This document shows, piece after piece, positions 48,766 through 60,276 of a DNA stretch of 64,000 nt. The first letter of the stretch is position 1, and each line of letters begins with the position of its first letter. The translations under genes were made by a program, and so were the position numbers. The notes below the pieces were generated by a model that was not told the DNA's origin, ran no database searches, and saw nothing but the letters and a program-made list of their open reading frames with translations. Origin of the DNA: Deinococcus sp. Leaf326 (GTDB lineage: Bacteria; Deinococcota; Deinococci; Deinococcales; Deinococcaceae); the NCBI RefSeq assembly GCF_001424185.1, contig NZ_LMOM01000076.1:105879-169878 (forward strand), given 5' to 3'.

Positions 48766-49278
48766 ATGGGACTATTCGGCCTGGGCGTGAAACTGAAGGA
48801 TCTGCAGGATCTCTACGTCGAGCAACTCCGTGATCTCTACTCGGCGGAGACGCAACTCCTTGGGGCGCTGCCGCAGATGGAGGCGGCGGCCACGGCCCCC
48901 GAGCTCAAGCAGGGGTTCGCCGATCACTTGGAGGAGACCCGGATTCAGGTACAGCGTCTGGAGACCATCTTCCAGGACTTGGGCGAGAAACCCGGCGGCC
49001 ATACCTGCAAGGCCATGGAAGGACTGGTGGCCGAGGGCAGCGACATGATCGGCGAGAAGGCCAACGCGGCGGTCAAGGACGCCGGCCTGATCGCGGCGGC
49101 GCAGCGCGTCGAGCACTATGAGATTGCCGGCTACGGAACGGTCGCCACTTATGCCCGCGTCCTGGGTCACCAGCAGCATCTGGAACTGCTGCGTCTGACC
49201 GAAAACGAGGAGAAGGCGGCGGACAGCAAGCTCACCGGCTTCGCGCAGGAGATCAACCTTGAGGCCGCTCAGGCTTGA
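48766..49278 (+). CDS. Ferritin-like DUF892 (YciF-type) protein
   Basis: A 170-residue four-helix ferritin-like protein of the DUF892/YciE-YciF family. DLYVEQLRDLYSAETQLLGA, HLEETRIQVQRLETIF and RVEHYEIAGYGTVATYARVL carry the Glu/His residues expected for a di-iron site. Family members are linked to stress responses (osmotic, oxidative, desiccation). The ATG at 48766 (MGLFGLG) is chosen because AAAGGAGG is 6 bases upstream; the frame opens at 48739. The next gene begins 47 bp later and may be co-transcribed. Confidence 0.92.
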   Translation: MGLFGLGVKLKDLQDLYVEQLRDLYSAETQLLGALPQMEAAATAPELKQGFADHLEETRIQVQRLETIFQDLGEKPGGHTCKAMEGLVAEGSDMIGEKANAAVKDAGLIAAAQRVEHYEIAGYGTVATYARVLGHQQHLELLRLTENEEKAADSKLTGFAQEINLEAAQA

Positions 49279-49325
49279 GCCGGAGTCCTGCCCGGCCGAC
49301 TCTCTCCACCTGTCACACTGGACGG

Positions 49326-49682
49326 ATGCCTAAGCTCTGGGGCCGGCGCGGACACGCTGCCGTGGATTATGCGACTGCGCCCGCCCTCTACCTGCTCGCC
49401 CGATATGTCGGCCTGCAGGGAACAGCCTTACGCTGGGTCGACCGCTTCGTCCTGCTTATTCTCCTGGCTGTTTTCACCACGCGGACGCCTCTGGGCCTGA
49501 TTCAGGTCGTTCCCTTCCGTTTTCATGGCCGGGCCGAGCAGGCGAGTATCGCCGTGCAACTGGCGCTGCCCTGGACGGCCCACTTCTCCCGAGACCGGCG
49601 TGCCCGCGACTTCTTCCTGATCCTCGCGGCCTACAATTTCCTCGTCTGGCAGGCAACGGATTGGGACGCCGAGGATGACTGA
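49326..49682 (+). CDS. Small membrane protein, unknown function
   Basis: A 118-residue protein with about three or four hydrophobic segments (AVDYATAPALYLLARYVG, FVLLILLAVFTTRTPLGLIQ, IAVQLALPWTAHF and FFLILAAYNFLVW). The motif GHAAVDYATAPALYLLA resembles small SPW-type or DoxX-neighbour membrane proteins, but I do not recognise the family firmly. ATG at 49326 is preferred to the frame opening at 49275, which would overlap the ferritin-like gene. It may be cotranscribed with that gene. It ends with an acidic tail (DWDAEDD). Confidence 0.6.
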   Translation: MPKLWGRRGHAAVDYATAPALYLLARYVGLQGTALRWVDRFVLLILLAVFTTRTPLGLIQVVPFRFHGRAEQASIAVQLALPWTAHFSRDRRARDFFLILAAYNFLVWQATDWDAEDD

Positions 49683-49833
49683 GGACGCGCGGGACCAGTG
49701 AAGGGGACCACCGGTCAGGAGTATGTTCGCTGCCAGAAGATCGCCGGTCTCGGCAGGTCGCGTCTTCCCTACCCTCGCTGCCCGGCCAGGCCCAGTGACC
49801 TGGGATGACCACCAGAGACGTCGCCGCTCCCCA

Positions 49834-50466
49834 CTACCCCACGGCGCGGAAGGCGAGCGCACCGGTCAGGACGAGACCGACGGCCATCACGATCAGGGCC
49901 GCGCGCCGGGTCTTTTTCAGGAACATCAGGATGCCGATGCCGGTCAGGGAGATGACGGTGAGCGCGAGGCCGCTCAGGTCGATCGCCCACCGCCAGCCCG
50001 TACCTGCGTCGCGTCCCCGGTGCAGGTCGTTGAAGGCGGCGAGGCCTCCTTGTTCCAGAACGTTCACCGTGTATTTTCCGGTCTGGGTATCGATGAAGGC
50101 GTCGGCGCTGTAGCCCGGCGCCAGAAAGCTGATATCGGCCTCGTCGCCGTTGAGGGTGGTGTTGCCGGCTCGGCCCTTCAGGCTCTGGGCGGCCCGCAGC
50201 TCTTCAGCGACGTTCAGCCAGTTGACCTTCCCCTGCTCGATCCAGCCCGGCGACATCGTCCCTGACACCGTACGTTTGACCTCGCGGATCCCCAGGGTCC
50301 ATTCGGGATGATTCAGCGTGATGCCGCTCACCGAGAAGAACAGGACGATCAGCAGGCTGATCATGCTGGTGTAGGTATGCACCGTGCGCAGCCAGACGTT
50401 CCACTGGGCCTTCGTGCTGCGCTTCCGGGCGGCCGGCCTCGGCTCAGGCCCGGCCGAAACTGACAC
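49834..50466 (-). CDS. PepSY-associated transmembrane protein
   Basis: A 210-residue membrane protein of the PepSY_TM type. The first helix follows the typical HTYTSMISLLIVLFFSVSGI, TLNHPEW stretch; an extracytoplasmic PepSY-like domain follows, with DLHRGRDAGTGWRWAIDLSG leading into the last two helices (ALTVISLTGIGILMFLKK). Histidines in the helices are candidate haem or flavin-electron contacts in this family. It starts with GTG at 50466, overlapping the DUF2271 gene by 23 bp, and is the last gene of the ApbE-DUF2271-PepSY operon, an association known from extracytosolic flavinylated electron-transfer systems. Confidence 0.85.
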   Translation of the reverse strand: MSVSAGPEPRPAARKRSTKAQWNVWLRTVHTYTSMISLLIVLFFSVSGITLNHPEWTLGIREVKRTVSGTMSPGWIEQGKVNWLNVAEELRAAQSLKGRAGNTTLNGDEADISFLAPGYSADAFIDTQTGKYTVNVLEQGGLAAFNDLHRGRDAGTGWRWAIDLSGLALTVISLTGIGILMFLKKTRRAALIVMAVGLVLTGALAFRAVG

Positions 50467-51007
50467 TTGCCGCCTCGATATCGTTGTCGGTTCCCAGGGC
50501 CTTCTTGAAACTGCTCGTGCCCAGGCTCAGCTTTTCACGTACGAGGCTGTACGGACCATGTTCGCGGGCCGTCTCGAGACACACGTAGTAGTCGCCTTGG
50601 GCAAGCAGGGTGCCCTTGTCGTTCTTGCCGTCCCAGGCGACGGCGTACGAGCCAGGGTTGCGGGTGGCGCTGCTCACGGTCGAAACCAGGTCGCCGTTGT
50701 CGCGGATCCAGCGCCGCAGTTCTGCCAGCCACCGGGGGTTCTGGCGGCCCTGCGAGACCCAGACCGTCAGATTCCGGACGGTCTTGCCTGCCGGGTCTTC
50801 GATCCAGACCGCGACGTAGGGCCGCTTGACCCGGCCGGTGGCCTGGGTCGCCACCGTGAACTGGATATTCAGTGCCATGCCCGCGGTCCAGGGCTTGACC
50901 GTGGCGGCGCCGGCTAGGGCTCCGGGAAGCACCTGGGAAGAGAGGAGGGCTGCCGTGGCGGCGGCCAGTTTACCGATGAAGCTGCGGCGGGTTTCAGGTC
51001 GTGTCAT
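50444..51007 (-). CDS. DUF2271 family Tat-exported protein
   Basis: A 187-residue exported protein: twin-arginine signal (TRRSFIGKLAAATAALLSSQ; cleavage about residue 34) followed by a DUF2271 domain (YVAVWIEDPAGKTVRNLTVW, WLAELRRWIRDNGDL, NPGSYAVAWDGKNDKGTLL). The segment STVSSATRNPG (residues 109-119, Thr115) resembles the flavinylation motif D-x-x-S/T-G/S-A-T of NqrC/RnfG-type proteins, so covalent FMN attachment by the neighbouring ApbE is plausible (inference). Operon order is ApbE, DUF2271, PepSY. AGGAG lies 12 bases before the ATG. Confidence 0.85.
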   Translation of the reverse strand: MTRPETRRSFIGKLAAATAALLSSQVLPGALAGAATVKPWTAGMALNIQFTVATQATGRVKRPYVAVWIEDPAGKTVRNLTVWVSQGRQNPRWLAELRRWIRDNGDLVSTVSSATRNPGSYAVAWDGKNDKGTLLAQGDYYVCLETAREHGPYSLVREKLSLGTSSFKKALGTDNDIEAASVSFGRA

Positions 51008-51055
51008 GGGCTGGGTCTCCTAATCAGAGAATGCGCGTCAAGTGTTGAACGGACG

Positions 51056-52009
51056 TTAAAAGACGGGGCCGGTGGGCCAGGTGGCACTGCGGTGGATCTG
51101 GCGGTCGGCAGTAAAGATCAGGGCGGCGGCCTGCGGGAACCCGGCGATCAGGTTCAGGCCGGGGCCGGGTCCCAGAACGCTCAGGGCGGTCGCAAGGGCG
51201 TCGGCGGTCGCGCACTCAGGCGCCATGACCGTGACCCCAGGAACCGTCTCGACCGGCCAGCCCGTCCTGGGGTCCAGAACATGCGAGTAGTGCCGGCCCC
51301 CGATGTCATACCCCCGGTGCGCCTGACCACTCGTCGCCAGGGCGGCGCCGCATACCCGGACCTGCGTACTGGCAGGTGCGTCGTCGCGGGAAGTCCAGGG
51401 GTCGGCGACAGCGACCGTCACGCCGGCCGGGCCGGCTGCCCGCAGGTCTCCACCCGCGTTGACGAGAACGGTCTCGACCCCCGGCTGCCCGGCCGCCTCT
51501 TCGACCATGCGGTCGACGATGAAACCCTTGGCCAGTGCGTTCAGTCCCAGCGGATAGCGGGCGTGCAGCGTCACCATGCCGTCACCGTGCCAGGTCCAGG
51601 GCGCCGCCTGGAGGGTCTCTACCAGGGCGTCAAGTTCAGCTGGGTCAGGGAGGCGGCCTGCCTGGGCGGCGGTCTGCCACACGCTCCCCAGCGCGTCGGC
51701 CCCGGGGTGAAAGGCGTTTCCGGTCAGCTGACGCCACGAATCGGCGAGCGCCAGGACCGTGCCGAGTTCCGGGCTGATCCGGGTCGGCTCGCCCGGCCTG
51801 TCCCCCCAGCGCCTGAGTTCGCTCTCAGGATCGAAACGGTTGAACAGGGCGCTGAGGCGCCCGAGTTCCGCGAGGGCCCGCTGCTCGGCCGCTTCCGCCT
51901 CCACGCGGCCGCGTGCCGTGACCTGGAGTTCCACCTGCGTTCCCAGCAGGCGCTCGTAGGTGCTGTGAAGGTGGTAGGACCTTCGGAAGAGGGCGGACAG
52001 ACGGGGCAC
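51056..52009 (-). CDS. apbE: FAD:protein FMN transferase (ApbE)
   Basis: A 317-residue ApbE-family enzyme (EC 2.7.1.180) that transfers FMN from FAD onto Thr/Ser of exported redox proteins. Signatures are GALGSVWQTAAQ-like GADALGSVW, ALAKGFIVDRMVEEA, VLVNAGGDLRAAG and YSHVLDPRTGWPV, the last being the Mg/FAD-binding motif. No N-terminal signal peptide is seen from the GTG at 52009, which is unusual because many ApbE proteins are exported. An ATACTT element 7 bases upstream suggests a short or absent leader. It is the first gene of the cluster with DUF2271 and PepSY genes. Confidence 0.92.
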   Translation of the reverse strand: MPRLSALFRRSYHLHSTYERLLGTQVELQVTARGRVEAEAAEQRALAELGRLSALFNRFDPESELRRWGDRPGEPTRISPELGTVLALADSWRQLTGNAFHPGADALGSVWQTAAQAGRLPDPAELDALVETLQAAPWTWHGDGMVTLHARYPLGLNALAKGFIVDRMVEEAAGQPGVETVLVNAGGDLRAAGPAGVTVAVADPWTSRDDAPASTQVRVCGAALATSGQAHRGYDIGGRHYSHVLDPRTGWPVETVPGVTVMAPECATADALATALSVLGPGPGLNLIAGFPQAAALIFTADRQIHRSATWPTGPVF

Positions 52010-52184
52010 AGGCGGAAGTATGGCGGGGCCGGATCAAGGTTTGACGAAGGAGACTGGGCGGCTCAGGGATCAGGAAGGAATGGAGCGCTGGTGGCCGGAC
52101 GACCTCTGCCCCCTGGCCGGCTCGGGCTACTGGTGCCTATACGGGCTTCTCCCGGACGAGCTGGACCCAGGTGGCTGTCCAGCA

Positions 52185-54571
<2,387 letters not shown>

Positions 54572-54575
<4 letters not shown>

Positions 54576-54760
54576 GAGTTCTCTAGGTGGAGTTGTTCGA
54601 TGACCTGCTCGCGCGTCCGGTCCGACCGGGCGACACCGATGACCGGTCGCTCCAGCACACCGCGCGCGGTCAGGTCCCGCGGGGCGAGAAAGATCTGCCC
54701 GTAAGCAAGGTCGTCCGTCGCCCCGAAAAAGATCAGGGCAGCTGGTGGAAGCTGCGTCAT
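54572..54760 (-). pseudogene. zwf N-terminal remnant coupled to GH15 gene
   Basis: A 62-residue ORF reads as the first ~60 residues of glucose-6-phosphate dehydrogenase: ALIFFGATDDLAYGQIFLA (intact enzymes have GATGDLA followed by K/R-K-L) and RPVIGVARSDRTREQVIEQL. The Gly of GATGDLA is Asp and the KRKL contact is lost, then the frame ends in a stop that overlaps the GH15 GTG (GTGA). zwf often neighbours GH15 genes, so this looks like a deletion remnant now kept as a leader ORF. An alternative ATG at 54802 adds 14 residues. Confidence 0.65.
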
Positions 54761-54943
54761 GGAGGCATCATTTGCCGGAGGGGTCAACGCCACATGGAAC
54801 ACGGACAGTTTGTCTGAACGACAGAGACAGCCGTCACCGACCTGGGCAACTCGCCGGCAGCACGGAACGTCCTGGCCTGCGCGGCCTCCGCCGGCCCCGA
54901 GGTAGGGGAGGACAGGCCTGTCCCTGTGTAGGGCGGGCCGCCT

Positions 54944-56605
54944 TTATCTCGCACCCTGCGCGATGGCCCGTCCTGCGGTGCGCCCGGTGAAGATGCATCC
55001 TCCCAGAAAGGTGCCCTCCAGCGCACGGTACCCGTGCATGCCGCCCCCGCCGAAGCCCGTCACCTCTCCTGCGGCGTACAGGCCCGGCAGGGGCTGACCG
55101 TCGTGGGCCAACACCCGGCCGTCCAGGTCCGTTTCCAGGCCGCCCAGCGACTTCCGGGTCAGGATGTTGAGCTTCACGGCAATCAGGGGGCCGTCCTCCG
55201 GCCTGAGGATGGGCGCAGGTTTCGCCACCCGGACCAGCCGCTCGCTCAGGATGCTCCGGGCATTCCGGATCACAGCGAGTTGTGGGTCCTTCCCGGCGGA
55301 GTTCCGCGTCTGAAGGTCACGGTCGTGCACCTCCTGCGCCACAGCTGCATAGTCCACGAGGTCGTCGCCGATCAGCCGGTTCATGCCTGCCACAAGGTCC
55401 CGCAGGTTGTCGCGGACCACGAAGTCGGCGCCCTGGTTCATGAACGCCTGCACGGGGGCCTGGACCGCCTTCCCCGCGCGGGCCAGGGTGAGCCGGATAT
55501 TCCTGCCGGTGAGGTCTGGGTTCTGTTCCGAGCCGGAGAGGGCGAACTCCCGCTTGATGATGGCCCGGTTGAGCAGGAACCAGGTGTGGGGATAGCCATG
55601 GGTGGTGATGTGCCGCAGGGTATCCAGACTGCTCGCCCCCGGGATATGCGGAAAGGGCAGCCTCCTGCCGGTGGGGTCGAGCCACAGACTGCTGGGGCCG
55701 GGCAGGATACGGATACCGTGCCCCGGCCACACCGGATTCCAGTTGCGCAGGCCCTCGGTGTAGTGCCACATGCGGTCGGCGTTGACGAGGCTGGCGCCGG
55801 CTTCTCTCACGACCTCCTGCAGGGCGCCGTCCACATGCTGCGGCACGCCGGACACCATGAAGGCCGGGGCCGGGCCCAGCCGCTGGACGGGCCAGTATTT
55901 GCGCACGAGGTCATGGTTGCCGCCAAGGCCGCCGGAGGTGATCAGGACCGCCTGAGCATTCAGGCTGAAGTCGCCCACCACGACGCGCGAGCTGCGCGCG
56001 CCCCGGTCCACGCCTGAGGCTTCCAGCACGTCGCCGTGAACGCCGTGCACCGTTCCGTTCGTGACATTCAGGCCGCGGACCCGGCGGCGGAACAGCAGCT
56101 GAAGGCGTTCTGCACGCTCATGCTCACGCACACGCCGCACGAAAGGCTCCAGTACGCCGGGGCCGGTGCCCCAGGTGATGTGAAAACGCGGCACGCTGTT
56201 GCCGGGCATCCCGGCGCCCGCGCCGCCCCTCTCGGCCCAGCCGGCCGCCGGGAACCACCGCATCCCCTGGGCGTGCAGCCACGCCCGCTTCTCGCCAGCC
56301 GCAAAATCGATATAGGCCTCGGCCCATCTGCGGGGCCAGTGGTCCTCGGGTCGGTCGAAGGCCGCAGTCGTCATCCAGTCCCGCAGAGCCAATTCACGGG
56401 AGTCGCGGATGCCCAGGCGGCGCTGCTCCGGGCTGTCCACGAAAAACAGGCCGCCGAAGGACCAGAAGGCCTGGCCGCCGAGGTTCTGTTCGCCCTCCTG
56501 ATCGAGCACCAGCACGCGTTTCCCGGCGTCGGCCAGTTCGGCCGCGGCGACGAGTCCGGCGAGACCTGCTCCAACCACGATCACATCCGCATCCAGTGTG
56601 GGCAT
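54944..56605 (-). CDS. FAD-binding dehydrogenase (KsdD/FrdA-like)
   Basis: A 553-residue flavoprotein of the FAD-binding dehydrogenase group (succinate dehydrogenase/3-ketosteroid-delta1-dehydrogenase-like). N-terminal dinucleotide motif DVIVVGAGLAGLVAAAELAD, then VLVLDQEGEQNLGGQAFWSF, and a C-terminal GEVTGFGGGGMHGYRALEGT, all family marks. No signal peptide from the ATG at 56605 (MPTLDADVIVVGAG); the frame opens at 56740. Substrate unknown; steroid, fumarate-like or other enone reduction/dehydrogenation is typical. It lies downstream of a two-permease ABC gene set on the same strand but 197 bp away. Confidence 0.85.
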   Translation of the reverse strand: MPTLDADVIVVGAGLAGLVAAAELADAGKRVLVLDQEGEQNLGGQAFWSFGGLFFVDSPEQRRLGIRDSRELALRDWMTTAAFDRPEDHWPRRWAEAYIDFAAGEKRAWLHAQGMRWFPAAGWAERGGAGAGMPGNSVPRFHITWGTGPGVLEPFVRRVREHERAERLQLLFRRRVRGLNVTNGTVHGVHGDVLEASGVDRGARSSRVVVGDFSLNAQAVLITSGGLGGNHDLVRKYWPVQRLGPAPAFMVSGVPQHVDGALQEVVREAGASLVNADRMWHYTEGLRNWNPVWPGHGIRILPGPSSLWLDPTGRRLPFPHIPGASSLDTLRHITTHGYPHTWFLLNRAIIKREFALSGSEQNPDLTGRNIRLTLARAGKAVQAPVQAFMNQGADFVVRDNLRDLVAGMNRLIGDDLVDYAAVAQEVHDRDLQTRNSAGKDPQLAVIRNARSILSERLVRVAKPAPILRPEDGPLIAVKLNILTRKSLGGLETDLDGRVLAHDGQPLPGLYAAGEVTGFGGGGMHGYRALEGTFLGGCIFTGRTAGRAIAQGAR

Positions 56606-56802
56606 AAGGTAGGGCCAGGGTAGAGCACCCGCGGTGGGGAAGGGCGTCAGCGGGAAGGGCGCACAACTCAGGAAACTGGCGACGAGGGCCGGGGTGCCGG
56701 GCCAGAGGGGAGCAACCGGCCGGTGACACCGCTTTTGCACGTTCCGAGTGCCGTGGTCCCGACAGGCCAGGGAAGAGGTCCAGGGCTCCCCGGGAGCGGC
56801 GC

Positions 56803-57690
56803 TCAGCCCCGGCGGCGGTAGGCCGCCGTGCGGGGATCGAGCGCGTCGCGCAGGGCGTCACCCAACAGGTTGAAGCTCAGGACGGTCAGCGCGATCATCA
56901 TTCCCGGAAACACGGCCAGCCACCACGCGTCCGGCAGGAAGCTGCGGGCGCCGGATAGCATCTCGCCCCAGTCGCTGGTGGGGGGCTGGACTCCCAGACC
57001 CAGGAAGCTGAGACCGGCGGTCGAGAGGATGGAGGTTCCCACACTGATGGTCGCCTGAACGACCAGTGGACTGGCCATGCCGGGCAGCAGGTGACGGAAC
57101 ACGATGCGGCCCGGCCGCGCCCCCAGGGCGCCGGCCGCCTCGACGAATTCGCTGGATTTCAGGTTCAACACCTCGGCCCGCGCCAGACGGGCGAAGGTCG
57201 GGATCAGGCCCACCCCGATGGCAATGACCGCGTTGCTGAATCCGGGCCCCAGCGTACCGATGATCGCCATGGCCAGCAGCAGGCCGGGAAAGGCCAGCAG
57301 GATGTCCATGATCCGCATGAGCAGTCGGTCGGTCGTCCGGCCGACGTAGCCGGCCACAGTGCCGATCACGGTGCCGATCCCCAGGCCGATCAGGACCGGC
57401 AGCAGCCCGGCCAGCAGGCTGACCCGGCCGCCGTACAGGACGCGGGTCAGCACGCTGCGGCCGAAAGCGTCGGTTCCCATGGGATGCTGGGCACTAGGGG
57501 GCTGCAGGCGGTTGAGCCAGCTCTGCGCGTTCGGGGCCTCCGGAGCCAGGACCGGCGCGAACGCCGCAGCCAGCGCCAGCAGAAGCAACAGTCCGGCGCC
57601 CACGCGCGCGCCCGGCCGGCTCAGCAGCCTTGACCGGAAGGTGCGCTGCGGCGAGCGGCCGTGGGCCGCAGTCAGGGGCACCCTAGTCAT
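56803..57690 (-). CDS. Peptide-type ABC permease (DppC-like)
   Basis: A 295-residue DppC-type permease: VGAGLLLLLALAAAFAPVLA as the first helix, MGTDAFGRSVLTRVLYGGRV, an EAA loop SSEFVEAAGALGARPGRIVF, RHLLPGMASPLVV, and the ending GDALRDALDPRTA. It overlaps the DppB-like gene by 8 bp, as in the first importer of this window. Again no ATPase gene is present. It probably works with the binding protein encoded at 58756-60264. Confidence 0.9.
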   Translation of the reverse strand: MTRVPLTAAHGRSPQRTFRSRLLSRPGARVGAGLLLLLALAAAFAPVLAPEAPNAQSWLNRLQPPSAQHPMGTDAFGRSVLTRVLYGGRVSLLAGLLPVLIGLGIGTVIGTVAGYVGRTTDRLLMRIMDILLAFPGLLLAMAIIGTLGPGFSNAVIAIGVGLIPTFARLARAEVLNLKSSEFVEAAGALGARPGRIVFRHLLPGMASPLVVQATISVGTSILSTAGLSFLGLGVQPPTSDWGEMLSGARSFLPDAWWLAVFPGMMIALTVLSFNLLGDALRDALDPRTAAYRRRG

Positions 57691-58606
57691 ACTGGACCCG
57701 TGGATTCAGAACGCCGTACAGCATGTCGACCACCAGATTGACCACGGTGAACACGGCAGCGGAAAAGACCACTACGCCCTGAACGAGTGGAATGTCGCGG
57801 CTGGTCACCGCGTCCAGGGTCAGCCGCCCCAGGCCCGGCCACGCGAAGATGGACTCGGTGATCACCGCGCCCCCCAACAGGCCGCCGAACTCCAGCCCGA
57901 TGACGGTCAGGACCGGCACCAGGGCGTTGCGCAGGGCGTGGCGCAGCACATGGAGGGGAGGCAGCCCCTTGGCGCGGGCCGTGCGCACATAGTCCTGCGG
58001 CAGGGCGTCGAGGAGACTCGCGCGCATCATCCGGATCTGGATGGCCACCGATCCGAAGGCCAGGGTCAGCGCCGGCAGGACGAGGTGGGCCAGCGTACCG
58101 CTGCCGCTGGGAGGCAGCCAGCGCAGTTGGAGCGCGAAGAGGGTCATCGCCAGAATGGCGAACCAGAAGCTGGGAATCGAGACGCCCAGCAGCGAGATGC
58201 TGGTGATGACCGTGTCCCACAGCGTATGCCGGCGTAGCGCGGCCACGGTACCGAGGGGCAGGGCCACCAGGACCGAGAGGCCCAGGGCCAGCACCGTGAG
58301 CTGCAGGGTATAGGGAAAGCGCTGGAGGATCTCGGTCAGGACCGGGGTCTGCGTCTTGAGCGATAGGAGCTGCCCGGTCACGAAATCACTCAGAAAACGG
58401 GCGTACTGCGTGAGCCACGGGTCGTTGAAGCCGTACGCCTGCCGGAGCTGATCGAGCTGCGCCGAGGAGACGCCCTGGGCGTCTTCGCCCAGCAGGGCCA
58501 CGACCGGGTCGCCCGGCACCAGTTTGAGCAGCAAAAAGACCAGGACCGTGACGCCCAGCAGGACGGGCACGGTTCCCAGGAGCCGCCTCGAGAAATACAG
58601 AACCAT
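57683..58606 (-). CDS. Peptide-type ABC permease (DppB-like)
   Basis: A 307-residue DppB-type permease: YFSRRLLGTVPVLLGVTVLV at the N-terminus, then LVPGDPVVALLGEDAQGVSS, the EAA loop PQDYVRTARAKGLPPLHVLR, HALRNALVPV, and ESIFAWPGLGRLTLDAV near the C-terminus. ATG at 58606 is chosen since homologues start about there (MVLYFSRRL); the frame extends to 58795 without family sequence. A 149-bp gap containing a hairpin separates it from the binding-protein gene upstream. Confidence 0.9.
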   Translation of the reverse strand: MVLYFSRRLLGTVPVLLGVTVLVFLLLKLVPGDPVVALLGEDAQGVSSAQLDQLRQAYGFNDPWLTQYARFLSDFVTGQLLSLKTQTPVLTEILQRFPYTLQLTVLALGLSVLVALPLGTVAALRRHTLWDTVITSISLLGVSIPSFWFAILAMTLFALQLRWLPPSGSGTLAHLVLPALTLAFGSVAIQIRMMRASLLDALPQDYVRTARAKGLPPLHVLRHALRNALVPVLTVIGLEFGGLLGGAVITESIFAWPGLGRLTLDAVTSRDIPLVQGVVVFSAAVFTVVNLVVDMLYGVLNPRVQYD

Positions 58607-58660
58607 CTGTTGTCCGTTCACCAGGGCGCAGCAGGCCGTGGATTTCAGCAGGAGGACGAA

Positions 58661-58701
58661 CTTCCGGTGGCCTGGCAGCAAAGCCGCCGTTCCACCGGAA
58701 G
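58661..58701 (-). other. Intercistronic hairpin in second ABC operon
   Basis: CTTCCGGTGG (58661-58670) and CCACCGGAAG (58692-58701) form a perfect 10-bp stem with a 21-base loop between the binding-protein gene and the permease genes. It could attenuate transcription or protect the upstream mRNA, giving more receptor than permease. Confidence 0.5.
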
Positions 58702-58755
58702 GAAACTCGGAGAGTGTCGGCAGCTCCGGCCGTGGCCGGGCCGCGACCGGCAGGC

Positions 58756-60264
58756 TCACTTCAAGGTGGCCTTGCTGAGATCCAGGTTGATCCACGAGTA
58801 GCGCCAGTCTTCGCCCTGGAGGCGGTTGGTCTTGGCGTAGGTGGTCAGGGGGTGATACAGCGTGAGCCAGGGAACGTCGCGGGCAATCTGCTGCTGGGCG
58901 TCCTGGTACAGGTCCAGCCGCCTGGCCTGGTCGTTGCTGCGCCGGGCGTCGAGCAGCAGCTTGTCCACCTTGACGTTCTTGTAGAAGGCCCAGTTGTTGG
59001 CCGGGATCTCCTTGCTGCTGAACAGGGCGTACAGGGCGTAGTCGGCGTCCAGCGTGACGGTCCCCCAGCTTCCGATGAACAGCTCCGCGTGGTTGGGCTT
59101 TTTCATGTTGGCGGTGTAGGTGCCGTAGTCGGTGATCTGCACGGCCGCGTTCAGTCCCAGCTGCTGCAGGGAAAACTGCACCGCCTCGGCGAGCTGACGG
59201 GTTTCGGCTCCCTCGTAGGTGGCGAGGGTGACCCTGGTGCCGGGTTTGACCCCGGCCTGCTGCAGCAGTTTGCGCGCCGCCGCGAGGTCGTAGGAGACGC
59301 CCGGCAAATTCTTTCCGGCGCCGTAGACCGTGGGGGGAATGGGTGCGTTCGCCTTGACGGCCAGCCCCTGCCGCAGGACGCTCACGATGGCGTCGCGGTC
59401 CACGGCCTGCGAGATGGCCTGACGCACGCGGACATTCTTGGTGACGCCGCTCTGGGTGTTGAACCCCAGGTAGGTGCTGCCCCAGCCGAGCTTCTTGAAC
59501 ACCGTGAGGTCCTTGTTGGCGTCCAGATCCTTGTAATTCTCCGGGGGTACGGCCGTGATGAGATCCACCCGGCCGGTCCGGAGCTCGACCACCTGCGTGC
59601 CCACATCCGGAATGATGCGGAAGACGAGCCGGGGAATATTGACCTTGCCGCCCCAGTAGCCGGGGTTGGCGGCCAGCTCGATCTGGTTGCCCGCGTTCCA
59701 GCGGCTGAATTTGAAGGGTCCCGTGCCAACCGGCTGGCGACCGAAGTCCTTGCCGCTCGCGCGCGCTGCGGTAGGCGAGACGATGGCCGTCACCGGGTGC
59801 GTGAGGTGCGCGAGCAACGGCGCGAAGGGATCGGCAGTAACGAACTCGACGGTGTCCTCGTCAATGACGCGGACGGTCTTGATCATGCTCAGGACGTAGG
59901 CGCCCGCCGCCTTGTTCTCGGGGTTGATCAGGCGCTCGACCGAATACTTGACGGCCTGGGCGTTGAAGGGCGTGCCGTCCTGAAACTTGACGTTGCGCCG
60001 CAGCTCGAAGCGCCAGGTGGTCGGGTTGACGCGCTTCCAGCTCGTGGCGAGACGGGGCTTGATGGAGCCGTCGTCCTCACGGGTCAGGAGGCTGTCGTAG
60101 ATGTGGTTCGTGATGCCGAAGGCCAGGCCGCTGAAGGTCAGGTTGGGATCGAGGGTCGGCGCGTCGCCGGACGTGGCGATGGTCAGGGTGCTGCCCTGGG
60201 CGGCGGCAGTCAGGACACTGGAGGTCAGAACAGCCAGGGCTGCGGCGCGGAGAAGAGAAGACAT
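58756..60264 (-). CDS. Peptide-type ABC substrate-binding protein (family 5)
   Basis: A 502-residue extracytoplasmic binding protein of the DppA/OppA family. Signal peptide at residues 1-22 (LLRAAALAVLTSSVLTAAAQ). Mature marks: GSTLTIATSGDAPTLDPNLT, LRRNVKFQDGTPFNAQAVKY and RQPVGTGPFKFSRWN. AAGGTGG precedes the ATG. A 23-bp palindrome lies immediately upstream (60277-60299), suggesting regulation by a MarR- or GntR-like repressor encoded elsewhere. It heads the second ATPase-less importer of the window. The ligand is unknown: FAD dehydrogenase substrates cannot be linked with confidence. Confidence 0.9.
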   Translation of the reverse strand: MSSLLRAAALAVLTSSVLTAAAQGSTLTIATSGDAPTLDPNLTFSGLAFGITNHIYDSLLTREDDGSIKPRLATSWKRVNPTTWRFELRRNVKFQDGTPFNAQAVKYSVERLINPENKAAGAYVLSMIKTVRVIDEDTVEFVTADPFAPLLAHLTHPVTAIVSPTAARASGKDFGRQPVGTGPFKFSRWNAGNQIELAANPGYWGGKVNIPRLVFRIIPDVGTQVVELRTGRVDLITAVPPENYKDLDANKDLTVFKKLGWGSTYLGFNTQSGVTKNVRVRQAISQAVDRDAIVSVLRQGLAVKANAPIPPTVYGAGKNLPGVSYDLAAARKLLQQAGVKPGTRVTLATYEGAETRQLAEAVQFSLQQLGLNAAVQITDYGTYTANMKKPNHAELFIGSWGTVTLDADYALYALFSSKEIPANNWAFYKNVKVDKLLLDARRSNDQARRLDLYQDAQQQIARDVPWLTLYHPLTTYAKTNRLQGEDWRYSWINLDLSKATLK

Positions 60265-60276
60265 AGGGCACCACCT

